Assembly (NCBI GenBank): GCA_026984715.1
Contig: JALSRO010000024.1
Span: forward strand, 1 to 5,580
Origin: Chromatiales bacterium
GTDB lineage: Bacteria; Pseudomonadota; Gammaproteobacteria; Thiohalospirales; Thiohalospiraceae
DNA length: 5,580 nucleotides
Reading direction: 5' to 3'
The notes under the pieces are model-generated. The model saw only the letters and a list, made by a program, of their open reading frames with translations. It was not told the DNA's origin and made no database searches. Position 1 is the stretch's first letter; each line of letters opens with the position of its first letter. Position numbers and translations under genes: made by a program. Positions 1-5,580 of the stretch are shown here, piece after piece.

Positions 1-401
1 CCCGCCACCGCCGCCTCGAAGGCGACCATGACACCCTGCTGCTGCGCCGCGGCAAAGATCTCATTGCCATGCTTGGCGATCAGCGCCTTGTTGGCGGTCA
101 CCACATGCTTACCGTTGGCGATGGCCCGCATTACCAGATCGAGAGCCAGGGTGTCGCCGCCAATCAGCTCGACCACGATGGCGATATCCGGATCGTCGAC
201 AACCTCCATGGGGTCGGTGGTCAATCTGATATTGCCGATGTCGCAGATGCGCGGCTTGCTCAGATCGCGCGCCGATGCATGGGTAACGACAATACCCCGG
301 CCGGCGCGACGGGCGATCTCCTGTGCGTTGCGGGTGAGAACGTTCACCGTTCCACCGCCAACGGTTCCCAGGCCAAGCAGTCCTGTCTTTACCGGATTCA
401 C
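1..401 (-). CDS. hom: Homoserine dehydrogenase, N-terminal part (3' end outside window)
   Basis: The enzyme reduces aspartate semialdehyde to homoserine with NAD(P)H, in the cytoplasm, at the branch to threonine and methionine. The 133 complete codons begin with a Rossmann nucleotide-binding loop, GLLGLGTVGGG at residues 7-17. They continue through VVELIGG (76-82) and the family signature HVVTANKALIAKHG (99-112), where Lys105 is the conserved lysine, to VAFEAAVAG at the window edge. The catalytic and ACT domains would lie beyond base 1. I chose the GTG at 399-401: it is preceded by GGGAGAG (408-414) with a 6-base spacer, and it gives the usual short N-terminus (MNPVKTGLLGLG). The in-frame ATG at 414-416 has no such site and would overlap the upstream gene. 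The alaC stop (403-405) is one base away, so the pair is almost certainly co-transcribed and translationally coupled. The family call is very secure; only the start is open. Confidence 0.95.
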   Translation of the reverse strand, partial: MNPVKTGLLGLGTVGGGTVNVLTRNAQEIARRAGRGIVVTHASARDLSKPRICDIGNIRLTTDPMEVVDDPDIAIVVELIGGDTLALDLVMRAIANGKHVVTANKALIAKHGNEIFAAAQQQGVMVAFEAAVA

Positions 402-402
402 T

Positions 403-1683
403 CTACTCTCTCCCATTGTTGTGCATTATCAGGCCATCCTTGCGGAACATATCCCGTATCCCCCGCACCGCCTGACGGATGCGCTGCTCATTCTCGATCA
501 GGCTGAAGCGCACATGATCATCACCGTAGTTGCCGAAACCGACACCGGGGGAGACCGCCACCCTGGCCTTCTGCAGCAGCTGCTTGGAGAACTCCAGCGA
601 TCCCAGATGGCGATAGGGCTCCGGAATGGGCGCCCAGACGAACATGGTGGCCCGCGGCCTTTCAACTCTCCACCCCGCGGCATTCAGCCCGTTGCACAGC
701 GTATCACGCCGCCGCTGGTACATGTCGGAGATCTGCTGCACGCACTCCTGCGGACCCTCCAGCGCAGTGATGGCCGCAACCTGGATGGGGGTGAAGGTGC
801 CGTAGTCGAGGTAGGATTTCATCCGCGCCAACGCCTCCACCAGGATCGGATTGCCGCACATGAAACCGATGCGCCAGCCGGGCATATTGTAGCTCTTGGA
901 GAGGGTATAGAACTCCACCGCCACCTCCTTGGCCCCGGGAACCTGCAGGATGGAGGGGGCCTTGTAGCCATCGAACGAGATGTCCGCGTAGGCGATGTCA
1001 TGCACCACCCAGATCTGATGTTCCCGCGCGATCTCAACCACCTTCCCGAAGAACTCCAGCTCCACGCACTGAGTGGTGGGATTGCCCGGAAAGTTGAGCA
1101 CCAGCATCTTGGGTTTGGGCCAGCTATCGTTGATCGCCTTCTCCAGCTCGGCGAAAAAATCCACTCCCGGCACCAGCGGCACATGGCGGATATCCGCACC
1201 GGCAATCACGAATCCATAGGGATGAATGGGATAGGAGGGATTGGGAACCAGCACCGCGTCCCCCGGCCCGACCGTGGCCAGCGCCAGATGGGCCAACCCC
1301 TCCTTCGAACCGATGGTCACTATCGCCTCGCTCTCCGGATCGAGGTCCACATCGAAACGGCTCTTGTACCAGCCACAGATGGCGCGGCGCAGACGCGGAA
1401 TTCCCCTGGAGACCGAGTAACGATGGGTATCATGGCGCTGCGCCACCTCCACCAGCTTGTCCACGATGTGCCGCGGGGTCGGCTGATCGGGGTTGCCCAT
1501 CCCGAAATCGATGATATCCTCACCCCGGGCGCGAGCCTTTGCCTTCAGCTCGTTGACGATGTTGAAAACGTAGGGAGGCAGACGCTTGATGCGTGGAAAT
1601 TCTTCAATCAATTCAGCAAATCCGGTGAAAGGTGGCTCAAAGCTGTTAACATTACCGGCGCGGCAGGATAGTGTCAATTTCAT
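403..1683 (-). CDS. alaC: Glutamate-pyruvate aminotransferase, AlaC type (class I/II PLP aminotransferase)
   Basis: A fold-type I PLP enzyme, predicted to transfer the amino group of glutamate to pyruvate to make alanine in the cytoplasm. Numbered from the ATG at 1683 (426 aa), it shows [11 protein letters not shown] (31-41), [15 protein letters not shown] (57-71), [10 protein letters not shown] (124-133) and PNPSYPIH (147-154). It also has the [11 protein letters not shown] block (198-208), HDIAYAD (228-234) and [15 protein letters not shown] (260-274), whose Lys263 should bind PLP. HVRF (390-393) carries the substrate-carboxylate arginine. The match to E. coli AlaC runs end to end. The start is uncertain: the ATG at 1683 has GGGGG only 3 bases upstream and gives about 30 residues before RIKRLPP, more than the family usually has. 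A TTG at 1611 would give a family-like N-terminus but lacks a clear ribosome site. A TTG at 1716 also opens the frame. The gene is first of a pair with hom. Broader naming (aspartate aminotransferase-like) is possible, but AlaC is well supported. Confidence 0.93.
   Translation of the reverse strand: MKLTLSCRAGNVNSFEPPFTGFAELIEEFPRIKRLPPYVFNIVNELKAKARARGEDIIDFGMGNPDQPTPRHIVDKLVEVAQRHDTHRYSVSRGIPRLRRAICGWYKSRFDVDLDPESEAIVTIGSKEGLAHLALATVGPGDAVLVPNPSYPIHPYGFVIAGADIRHVPLVPGVDFFAELEKAINDSWPKPKMLVLNFPGNPTTQCVELEFFGKVVEIAREHQIWVVHDIAYADISFDGYKAPSILQVPGAKEVAVEFYTLSKSYNMPGWRIGFMCGNPILVEALARMKSYLDYGTFTPIQVAAITALEGPQECVQQISDMYQRRRDTLCNGLNAAGWRVERPRATMFVWAPIPEPYRHLGSLEFSKQLLQKARVAVSPGVGFGNYGDDHVRFSLIENEQRIRQAVRGIRDMFRKDGLIMHNNGRE
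408..414 (-). promoter_or_regulatory. Ribosome binding site deciding the hom GTG start
   Basis: GGGAGAG on the minus strand, 6 bases before the GTG at 401-399. It overlaps the last codons of alaC, and part of it falls inside the alternative ATG (416-414), so it cannot serve that ATG. This supports the GTG start and coupling to alaC translation. Confidence 0.7.
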
Positions 1684-1844
1684 GATCCCCCGACGGTTAT
1701 CGGACGCTCCACCCAATTACCGTGAAGAGCATGAAGCGCATGAAGATTTTGCCACGCATCGCTTACGGGGCAGACGAAACCGGATACCTGGCTCGGCCGC
1801 ACCATATATCGACCACCCACCGAGGAACCATCCCGGGAGCAGCC
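1684..1844. promoter_or_regulatory. Divergent intergenic region between alaC and the DUF498 gene
   Basis: This 161-bp stretch separates two divergently read genes, so it should hold a promoter for each. I could not find a pair of -35/-10 boxes with acceptable sequence and spacing on either strand. The AT-rich patch CCATATATCG around 1803-1812 is the most promoter-like element. Before the plus-strand gene there is a clear ribosome site, GGGAG at 1835-1839, 5 bases from its ATG. A tandem 9-bp repeat lies at 1721-1747. Confidence 0.45.
1721..1747. repeat. Three tandem 9-bp units (consensus CATGAAGNG)
   Basis: The units are CGTGAAGAG (1721-1729), CATGAAGCG (1730-1738) and CATGAAGAT (1739-1747). 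GCATGAAG occurs exactly twice (1729-1736 and 1738-1745). On the minus strand this reads LHALHALHG. From memory, that phrase recurs in spurious ORFs of proteobacterial intergenic DNA, which suggests a dispersed repeat rather than a regulator site; this is inference. The plus-strand frame could extend the DUF498 gene upstream through these units, but family length and the ribosome site argue against that. Confidence 0.55.
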
Positions 1845-2273
1845 ATGAAGATCGACCTGGAAACAGCCACCGGATACACCATTCACTCCTATGGGAAGAG
1901 GGAGATCACTATCAACATCCCGCTGGCACAGCAGATCGAGGCGGCAGGCGGAACACCGCCCTCCGACGACACCGCGCGGGAAACTCTGACCAACAGCCTG
2001 ATCATCACGCCTGAGACACTCATCCGCAACTGGCCTCCCACAGGATTCGAAGAGATAGCAGTGGAGCACATCGAGGCAGTTGCCGATCTGAAACCTGAGC
2101 TGGTTCTGCTCGGCCTGGGCGACCGGCTGCACTTTCCCAAACCCGCCTTGATGGCACCCCTGATCCGGCAAGGCATCGGTGTGGAGTATATGGACACCCC
2201 CGCCGCCTGCCGAACCTACAATTTTCTGGCGGCGGAGGGGCGCCGGGTAGCAGCTGCTATCGTGATCGCATAG
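1845..2273 (+). CDS. Mth938-like / DUF498 family protein, function unknown
   Basis: A 142-residue soluble protein of the Mth938-like family (DUF498, the bacterial relatives of mitochondrial NDUFAF3). No signal peptide or membrane span is visible. The core reads NSLIITPETLIRNWPP (50-65), then ELVLLGLGDRLHFP (85-98), where related proteins have a GTG-type turn before a hydrophobic residue and FP. It ends with GIGVEYMDTPAACRTYNFLA (110-129) and EGRRVAAAIVIA, the strongly conserved C-terminal block. The length is normal for bacterial members. The ATG at 1845 is preferred: GGGAG lies 5 bases upstream and the protein then starts at the family's usual point. A GTG at 1722 would add 41 residues of repeat-derived sequence. 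The gene is divergent from alaC and convergent with the nap side. Bacterial members have no agreed function, and none is inferred from these neighbours. Confidence 0.88.
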   Translation: MKIDLETATGYTIHSYGKREITINIPLAQQIEAAGGTPPSDDTARETLTNSLIITPETLIRNWPPTGFEEIAVEHIEAVADLKPELVLLGLGDRLHFPKPALMAPLIRQGIGVEYMDTPAACRTYNFLAAEGRRVAAAIVIA

Positions 2274-2290
2274 CCCATGCGATCAGCAGC
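2253..2290. repeat. Strong bipartite palindrome over the DUF498 stop codon
   Basis: The inner perfect 9-bp stem is TGATCGCAT (2263-2271) paired with ATGCGATCA (2277-2285), with the loop AGCCC. The TAG stop codon is split between stem and loop. Outside it, GCTGCT (2253-2258) can pair with AGCAGC (2285-2290), leaving a four-base bulge (ATCG, 2259-2262) on one side. The structure works in both RNA senses at the meeting point of convergent transcripts, as a bidirectional terminator or mRNA 3' stabiliser would. Neither side has a T-run, so it is not a canonical intrinsic terminator. Confidence 0.6.
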
Positions 2291-2334
2291 ACCAGAAACA
2301 GGATCAGGGCCAGCTCGATAACGGTAATCCACAT
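2257..2334 (-). CDS. Candidate 25-residue single-span membrane microprotein
   Basis: Not a recognised gene. The minus-strand frame starts at ATG 2334-2332, which has GGAG 6 bases upstream, and ends at TAG 2259-2257. The product begins MWITVIELALILFLV and continues LLIAWAMRSR. That is about 20 hydrophobic residues interrupted by one acidic residue (Glu7), followed by an arginine-rich tail, which predicts one membrane helix with the C-terminus in the cytoplasm. An upstream in-frame ATG (2346-2344) would add four residues (MESV) but has no ribosome site. The last 17 bases overlap the 3' end of the convergent DUF498 gene and lie in the palindrome at 2253-2290, so the final codons are constrained by that structure. 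Such proteins often accompany membrane complexes, but nothing here names a partner. It could be a chance ORF. Confidence 0.35.
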   Translation of the reverse strand: MWITVIELALILFLVLLIAWAMRSR

Positions 2335-2738
2335 CACGGACTCCATCGGCAAATCACTGGAAGTCACCGCTTCGGGATTGGGGGAACCCACACCTCTCCA
2401 TCACCGGAATTCATCGAAGATGACAATGGGGGCGAATACCCCACTCTACCCTTGCGGAACAAAAACAATACCACCTCGCTATCGCAATGGAAAATGGCGA
2501 TTCGCTCTCAAGCTGGCTGAAACTATTAACCCGGCAACAATAGATATCGTATTCAGCCGTGGCGTTCCAGTGCGCTGGACAGGGATGTCCAGGTGTTGCG
2601 AGTGCATGGATGCACTGGAACGACCTCGACAAGGAGATAACCCTTGCCCGTGCATTGCGCCTAGTTCCGGCACGCACCTGCCCGTAGCCCTGAACGGGGA
2701 TATATGTGTTTCCACGAGGTTACTGCCCACTTCTTCAC
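2335..2738. other. About 400-bp stretch with no convincing gene, several inverted repeats
   Basis: The frames here (for example 2378-2800 plus, 2411-2677 minus, 2479-2778 minus) show low-complexity or cysteine/arginine-rich translations with no family features. I see no RNA gene and no convincing sigma-70 promoter. The stretch holds a small stem TGGGG/CCCCA (2427-2431 with 2439-2443, 7-base loop), the nested element at 2563-2622, a CAAGG/CCTTG stem (2630-2634 with 2642-2646), and a CCCGT/ACGGG stem (2681-2685 with 2694-2698) just past the napC stop. Bases 2450-2560 are more AT-rich than the flanking genes. The nap transcript should end here, but no stem is followed by a T-run in the minus sense. 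Confidence 0.6.
2563..2622. repeat. Nested inverted-repeat element with GGATG-type hairpins
   Basis: The outer arms are CGTTCCAGTGC (2563-2573) and GCACTGGAACG (2612-2622), an 11-bp perfect inverted repeat. Inside is a perfect hairpin, CTGGACAGGGATGTCCAG (2575-2592), with a 7-bp stem and GGGA loop. A second hairpin, AGTGCATGGATGCACT (2601-2616), has a stem of at least 6 bp. It shares bases with the right outer arm, so the two folds exclude each other. Both inner hairpins have GGATG at the loop and descending stem. This is the layout of REP-like or small non-autonomous dispersed elements, about 120 bases past the napC stop. No target-site duplication was identified. Confidence 0.65.
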
Positions 2739-3320
2739 TCAATCCTGCAATCCCGCCGCTCTGGCTGCCTCTTCCCACCCCTCAGGTAGGTGGTGCGTGA
2801 TCCCCTTGTGACAGTCGATGCAGGTCTTGCCTTCGTCCATGGCCTCCTCGTGACGATCCGCTGCCCTTGGCTCCTGTTTCTCGAGGTCCATGCTGTCGAA
2901 GTCGTGGCAGTTACGACACTCACGGGAGTCGGTCTCCTTCATGGTCTTCCAGACGTGCATGGCCAGCTCCAGGCGGTTGGCTTCGAACTTCTCCGGGGTA
3001 TCGATGGTTCCAACCAGCTTGTGGTAGAGCTCGTTGGTCGCCCGAATCTTGCGCACCACCTTGTGTATCCACTCCCTGGGAACGTGGCAATCGGGGCAAG
3101 TGGCACGTACGCCGGTACGATTGCTGAAGTGGCCGGTCTCCTGATACTCCTGGTAGACGTTTTCCTCCATCTCATGGCAGGAGATGCAGAACTTCTCGGT
3201 GTTGGTCATCTCCAGCGCCCAGTTGAACGAACCCCAGAGCAGGATCCCCACCACGATTCCCGCAATCAGCAGTGGCAACCTGGCGATTCCGGCCATTTTC
3301 TCCATTTGCAGTGATGTCAT
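2739..3320 (-). CDS. napC: NapC, membrane-anchored tetrahaem c-type cytochrome (quinol dehydrogenase)
   Basis: NapC oxidises membrane quinol and passes electrons to the periplasmic NapB/NapA nitrate reductase. The 193-residue product has one N-terminal membrane anchor (about residues 13-33, LPLLIAGIVVGILLWGSFNW region) and a periplasmic domain. Four haem-binding sites follow: CISCH (45-49), CPDCH (75-79), CRNCH (135-139) and CIDCH (167-171). The first is followed by Glu-Met (CISCHEM), typical of the NapC/NrfH/NirT family, and GVRATCPDCHVP (70-81) is also typical. The length is close to that of E. coli NapC. The ATG at 3320 has AGGGG 6 bases upstream. An ATG eight codons in (MAGIAR) is an alternative because GGAG precedes it. 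NirT or TorC-type relatives share this fold, but its place after napGHB decides the name. It is the last gene of the operon and lies 118 bases after napB. Confidence 0.94.
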   Translation of the reverse strand: MTSLQMEKMAGIARLPLLIAGIVVGILLWGSFNWALEMTNTEKFCISCHEMEENVYQEYQETGHFSNRTGVRATCPDCHVPREWIHKVVRKIRATNELYHKLVGTIDTPEKFEANRLELAMHVWKTMKETDSRECRNCHDFDSMDLEKQEPRAADRHEEAMDEGKTCIDCHKGITHHLPEGWEEAARAAGLQD

Positions 3321-3438
3321 AGCTCGCCCCTTTTTTTGTTTTGGCGGTGTCGTTCCAGGCAATATCTCACTCCCGGGAACCGCCCGCTGTTTCCCGCACC
3401 GATCCGGCAAGCAAGCCGCGGTCGATTCGCCTCCCCAT
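3321..3438 (-). other. napB-napC intercistronic gap with a small stem
   Basis: This 118-base gap is the longest inside the nap cluster. It holds an inverted repeat, CGGGAA (3374-3379) with TTCCCG (3391-3396), with an 11-base loop. Just before napC there is an A-rich run (seven A in minus sense, 3331-3337) leading into the napC ribosome site AGGGG (3327-3331). There is no T-run after the stem in the minus sense, so it is not an intrinsic terminator. It may be an RNA processing or stability site; that is inference. Confidence 0.4.
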
Positions 3439-3876
3439 TCACTTCTGGGGCAACGGTTCGAAGGTGGTCCCCACCAGCGGTTGCGCATCCACTTGCGGCA
3501 CGTGACATTGGTTGCAGAACCAGCGCCGCTGAGAGATCTTGGTCAGCTTCTTCCCGGTACGATCGACGTAGTGACTCTCACCCACTTCCGGTGCCTTCTC
3601 CTTTTCGTGGTTCTCCTTGCTGTGGCACTTCAGGCAGGTGTTCTCCCGCAGGCTGATGCGATCCTTGTCGATTTCGTGGGGGATCTGGGGAGGCTGCTGT
3701 TTCCAGCCCCGTTCGAATCCTCCTTCCGCCTTCTGTTGCTTCTTGGCCGGAAAGATTTTGGCCGGTGCGTCCAGCGGGAGGGGGCCACGGAGTGACTCCA
3801 CGCCGGCCGCGAGGGTACCGGGCAACAGGAGAAGCATGAAAACAGTTGCTGTCGTGGTGAAGATGGTGTTTTTCAT
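3439..3876 (-). CDS. napB: NapB, periplasmic dihaem cytochrome c subunit of nitrate reductase
   Basis: NapB is the small electron-transfer subunit that hands electrons to the molybdenum subunit NapA in the periplasm. The 145-residue precursor starts with a Sec signal peptide (MKNTIF, then a hydrophobic stretch TVFMLLLLPGTLAA, cleavage near residue 24). It then has the family motif PPQIPHEIDKDRISLRENTCLKCH (62-85), SHYVD (101-105) and RRWFCNQCHVPQVDAQPLVG (117-136). The haem sites are CLKCH (81-85) and CNQCH (121-125). His67 and His102 are candidates for the distal haem ligands seen in NapB. The ATG at 3876 was chosen because it gives a proper signal peptide and follows GGAGAG (3881-3886); an ATG at 3888 and longer in-frame extensions to 4050 overlap napH. 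The gap from napH is 46 bases. Length and motifs are normal. Confidence 0.95.
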   Translation of the reverse strand: MKNTIFTTTATVFMLLLLPGTLAAGVESLRGPLPLDAPAKIFPAKKQQKAEGGFERGWKQQPPQIPHEIDKDRISLRENTCLKCHSKENHEKEKAPEVGESHYVDRTGKKLTKISQRRWFCNQCHVPQVDAQPLVGTTFEPLPQK

Positions 3877-3922
3877 TGGACTCTCCATTGCAGTTTGATG
3901 TTGTGGATGAAAACCCATTCGC

Positions 3923-4822
3923 TCAGCTCTGCTCCACCGGTTTCCCCGGTCGCCGGAACGAGGCGGCGATGGTGGAACGGTGACCGAAGGCGAATACCTC
4001 CTCGGCACAGATGTCGATACATCGCCCGCAGTTGGTGCACTCTCCAGCAAGGATCACCGGTGGAATGCCCTGCTCCGCACCCCGCAGTACCGGAGGCAGA
4101 ACCTGTGGTTCCGGGCAGACCACATAGCACTCCAGACAGTCGTCGCAGCGATCACGTCGGTCGGCCCGCACCCGCAGGGTGCTGAATCTTCCGACCAGAC
4201 CGTAGAAAGCCCCGACGGGACAGAGATGGCTGCACCAGCCCCGCCGGCTCAACAGCAGATCGAAGAGAAAGATACCGAGGATCACTACCCAGCCGAGCCC
4301 CATGCCGAAGATGATCCCCCGGTGGAGGATGGAGACCGGGTTGACCAACTCGAAGGCCAGGGTGCCGGTGCTTGTCGAGAGCAGCAGGGTCAGGCCGAGC
4401 ATCCAGTAGCGGGCCCGACGTGACAGGGCCAGGGGAGGATGAATCTCCAACCGCTCCCGCAGCCAGTTGGCGGCGTCGGTGACCATATTCATCGGGCAGA
4501 TCCAGGAGCAGAAGACCCGGCCCCCGACCAGCAGGTAGAAGATCGACACGATCGCCGCACCGATGAGTACCGTACCCAGGGGAAAGGCCATTCCGGCCAG
4601 GATCGTCTGCACCAGCAGCAGCGGATCGGTCATCGGCACGACGTCCAGCAGCCGGCTGGAGGAGAGATTACCCTTGAGCAGCCAGATCCCGGCCCACGGT
4701 CCGAGCAGGAACAGGCCGAGGACGGCCAGCTGGCTGGCGCGACGCAGAATCAGCCAGCGGTGCGCCCGCCACCACCCCTTCTTTTCGACTGCCTCCCGAC
4801 CCAGATGCCTGTGGTCCATCAT
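3923..4822 (-). CDS. napH: NapH, membrane ferredoxin-type quinol dehydrogenase component
   Basis: NapH is an inner-membrane iron-sulfur protein that with NapG takes electrons from quinol toward the periplasmic nitrate reductase. Its 299 residues show the N-terminal signature [16 protein letters not shown] (8-23) and four predicted membrane spans (about 31-49, 79-100, 138-158, 172-191). There are two CxxxCP motifs (C105/C109 and C197/C201) after the second and fourth spans. Two C-terminal 4Fe-4S motifs follow: C226-C229-C232-C236P and C262-C265-C268-C272. In the second, alanine replaces the usual proline after the last cysteine. The length is slightly above the E. coli protein. The ATG at 4822 overlaps the napG stop by four bases (ATGA). 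A second ATG three bases on (4819) sits 7 bases from GAGGAGG (4827-4833) and may be the real start. Overlap implies translational coupling with napG. Confidence 0.95.
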   Translation of the reverse strand: MMDHRHLGREAVEKKGWWRAHRWLILRRASQLAVLGLFLLGPWAGIWLLKGNLSSSRLLDVVPMTDPLLLVQTILAGMAFPLGTVLIGAAIVSIFYLLVGGRVFCSWICPMNMVTDAANWLRERLEIHPPLALSRRARYWMLGLTLLLSTSTGTLAFELVNPVSILHRGIIFGMGLGWVVILGIFLFDLLLSRRGWCSHLCPVGAFYGLVGRFSTLRVRADRRDRCDDCLECYVVCPEPQVLPPVLRGAEQGIPPVILAGECTNCGRCIDICAEEVFAFGHRSTIAASFRRPGKPVEQS

Positions 4823-5580
4823 CGTGCCTCCTCGATGCCTCGCTTCAGGGTCTCCAGTGGATCGGCCGGGAAGGGCTCACTGCTCTGCCGCACGCCTGCC
4901 GACGAGGTCTCATCGTCGAGAATCAGGCCGCGTCCACCATGTTCGTACTCCACCCCTGGCGGCAGGCTGTAGTGGTGTTCGGGATCCGGCGTCACCAGAC
5001 TGCCGCCGGCTGCCTCCTTCTCCTTCCAGCCGAAACGGTAGTGCTCACCGACCTTGCCCTTGGCCAGACTCCTGGGCAAGACCCGGATGGCCGCCTCGTC
5101 GAGGATGCAGGCCCGTTCACACAGGCCACAGCCGGTGCAGGCATCGGAGTGCACCACCGGGATGAACAGGGCATGTCTGCCAGAGCGGGGATTGTGCTGA
5201 CGGTCCAGGGTGATCGCCTCACCACGGATGGGACAGACGTTGAAACAGACCTCGCAGCGCAGCCCCTGGAAAGCGAGACAGGACTCCTGATCCACCAGCA
5301 CCGCCAGCCCCATGCGGGCGTCACGGATATCGGTGAGGTCGTGATCCAGGGCCCCGGTGGGGCAAGCGGGGACGCACGGGATGTCCTCGCACATCTCGCA
5401 GGGATCGGTACGGGCGATGAAATAGGGGGTGCCGGTGGCCACCTCCTCCCCCAGCGTGGCCAGCCTCAGGATGTCGTAGGGACAATCACGGACACAGAGA
5501 CCACAACGGATGCAGCGGGCCTGGAACTCGTCCTCCGGCAGCGCGCCAGGCGGGCGGATGGCCGTCGCCGGAAGTGAACG
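4819..5580 (-). CDS. napG: NapG, periplasmic ferredoxin-type protein with four 4Fe-4S motifs (5' end outside window)
   Basis: NapG is the soluble iron-sulfur partner of NapH, passing electrons to the periplasmic cytochromes. The 253 residues seen start near [19 protein letters not shown], so the Tat signal peptide and initiator lie beyond base 5580. In window numbering the cysteine clusters are C23-C26-C29-C33P, C61-C64-C69-C73P, C101-C109-C112-C116P and C148-C151-C154-C158. The family run [19 protein letters not shown] (167-185) follows. Where E. coli NapG stops soon after this, here about 65 more residues continue ([18 protein letters not shown], then a polar acidic tail). The frame runs open to the edge; internal starts such as the GTG at 5442 would cut off the first cluster and are not real. 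It overlaps napH by four bases. Confidence 0.95.
   Translation of the reverse strand, partial: RSLPATAIRPPGALPEDEFQARCIRCGLCVRDCPYDILRLATLGEEVATGTPYFIARTDPCEMCEDIPCVPACPTGALDHDLTDIRDARMGLAVLVDQESCLAFQGLRCEVCFNVCPIRGEAITLDRQHNPRSGRHALFIPVVHSDACTGCGLCERACILDEAAIRVLPRSLAKGKVGEHYRFGWKEKEAAGGSLVTPDPEHHYSLPPGVEYEHGGRGLILDDETSSAGVRQSSEPFPADPLETLKRGIEEAR

Noticed and set aside
28..1671. 547-codon plus-strand open frame opposite alaC and hom
   Set aside because: It lies antisense to two clearly identified enzymes. Its translation has no family features, and its openness follows from codon bias of the opposing genes.
1803..1812. CATATAT patch as a sigma-70 -10 box
   Set aside because: No acceptable -35 element lies 16-18 bases upstream on either strand, so I did not call a promoter.
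2427..2443. TGGGG/CCCCA stem as an intrinsic terminator
   Set aside because: The stem is only 5 bp and no T-run follows on either strand.
2378..2800. Plus- and minus-strand frames of 88-140 codons in the gap before napC
   Set aside because: The translations are irregular, without domains or plausible ribosome sites, and the frames on both strands overlap each other and run over inverted repeats or the napC end.
2790..3314. 174-codon plus-strand frame opposite napC
   Set aside because: It is a shadow of napC, whose four CxxCH motifs and anchor are unambiguous on the other strand.
3367..3438. 23-residue minus-strand ORF beginning directly after the napB stop codon
   Set aside because: It has no ribosome site of its own beyond napB's tail, an unremarkable Arg/Gly-rich composition and no membrane or leader character; probably chance.
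3877..4050. N-terminal extension of napB to 4050
   Set aside because: It overlaps napH coding sequence and would bury the signal peptide; the ATG at 3876 has GGAGAG at the right distance.

Overview
The window looks like an ordinary chromosomal stretch of a moderately GC-rich proteobacterium, most likely a gammaproteobacterium. The protein sequences resemble gammaproteobacterial AlaC, Hom and NapGHBC, and the nap gene order matches the end of the classical napFDAGHBC operon. The host can therefore probably respire or dissipate electrons to nitrate in the periplasm. The genus cannot be fixed from this sequence.

Layout. Bases 1-1683 (minus strand) hold an amino-acid metabolism pair: alaC, a PLP aminotransferase of the glutamate-pyruvate type, followed one base later by hom, homoserine dehydrogenase, which runs off the left edge. 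Bases 1684-1844 are a 161-bp divergent intergenic region carrying three tandem 9-bp units. Bases 1845-2273 (plus strand) encode a small Mth938/DUF498-family protein with no assigned function. Its stop codon lies in the loop of a strong palindrome. On the opposite strand a possible 25-residue single-span membrane microprotein (2257-2334) ends inside the same palindrome. Bases 2335-2738 appear non-coding and contain several inverted repeats, the best being a nested element at 2563-2622. Bases 2739-5580 (minus strand) hold the tail of a nap operon, read napG (N-terminus missing) - napH - napB - napC.

How the genes work together. NapH, a membrane protein with two 4Fe-4S motifs, and NapG, a periplasmic ferredoxin with four 4Fe-4S motifs, are known to form a quinol-oxidising branch. 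NapC, a membrane-anchored tetrahaem cytochrome of the NapC/NrfH family, is the other quinol-oxidising branch. Both feed the dihaem NapB, the electron donor to the catalytic subunit NapA. NapA is not in the window but is expected just beyond the right edge, upstream of napG. AlaC and Hom supply alanine and the threonine/methionine branch; thrC often follows hom in such bacteria and may lie beyond the left edge.

I found no evidence for an undescribed multi-gene system. The items most worth a second look are the candidate microprotein with its overlapping palindrome and the nested inverted repeat downstream of napC.
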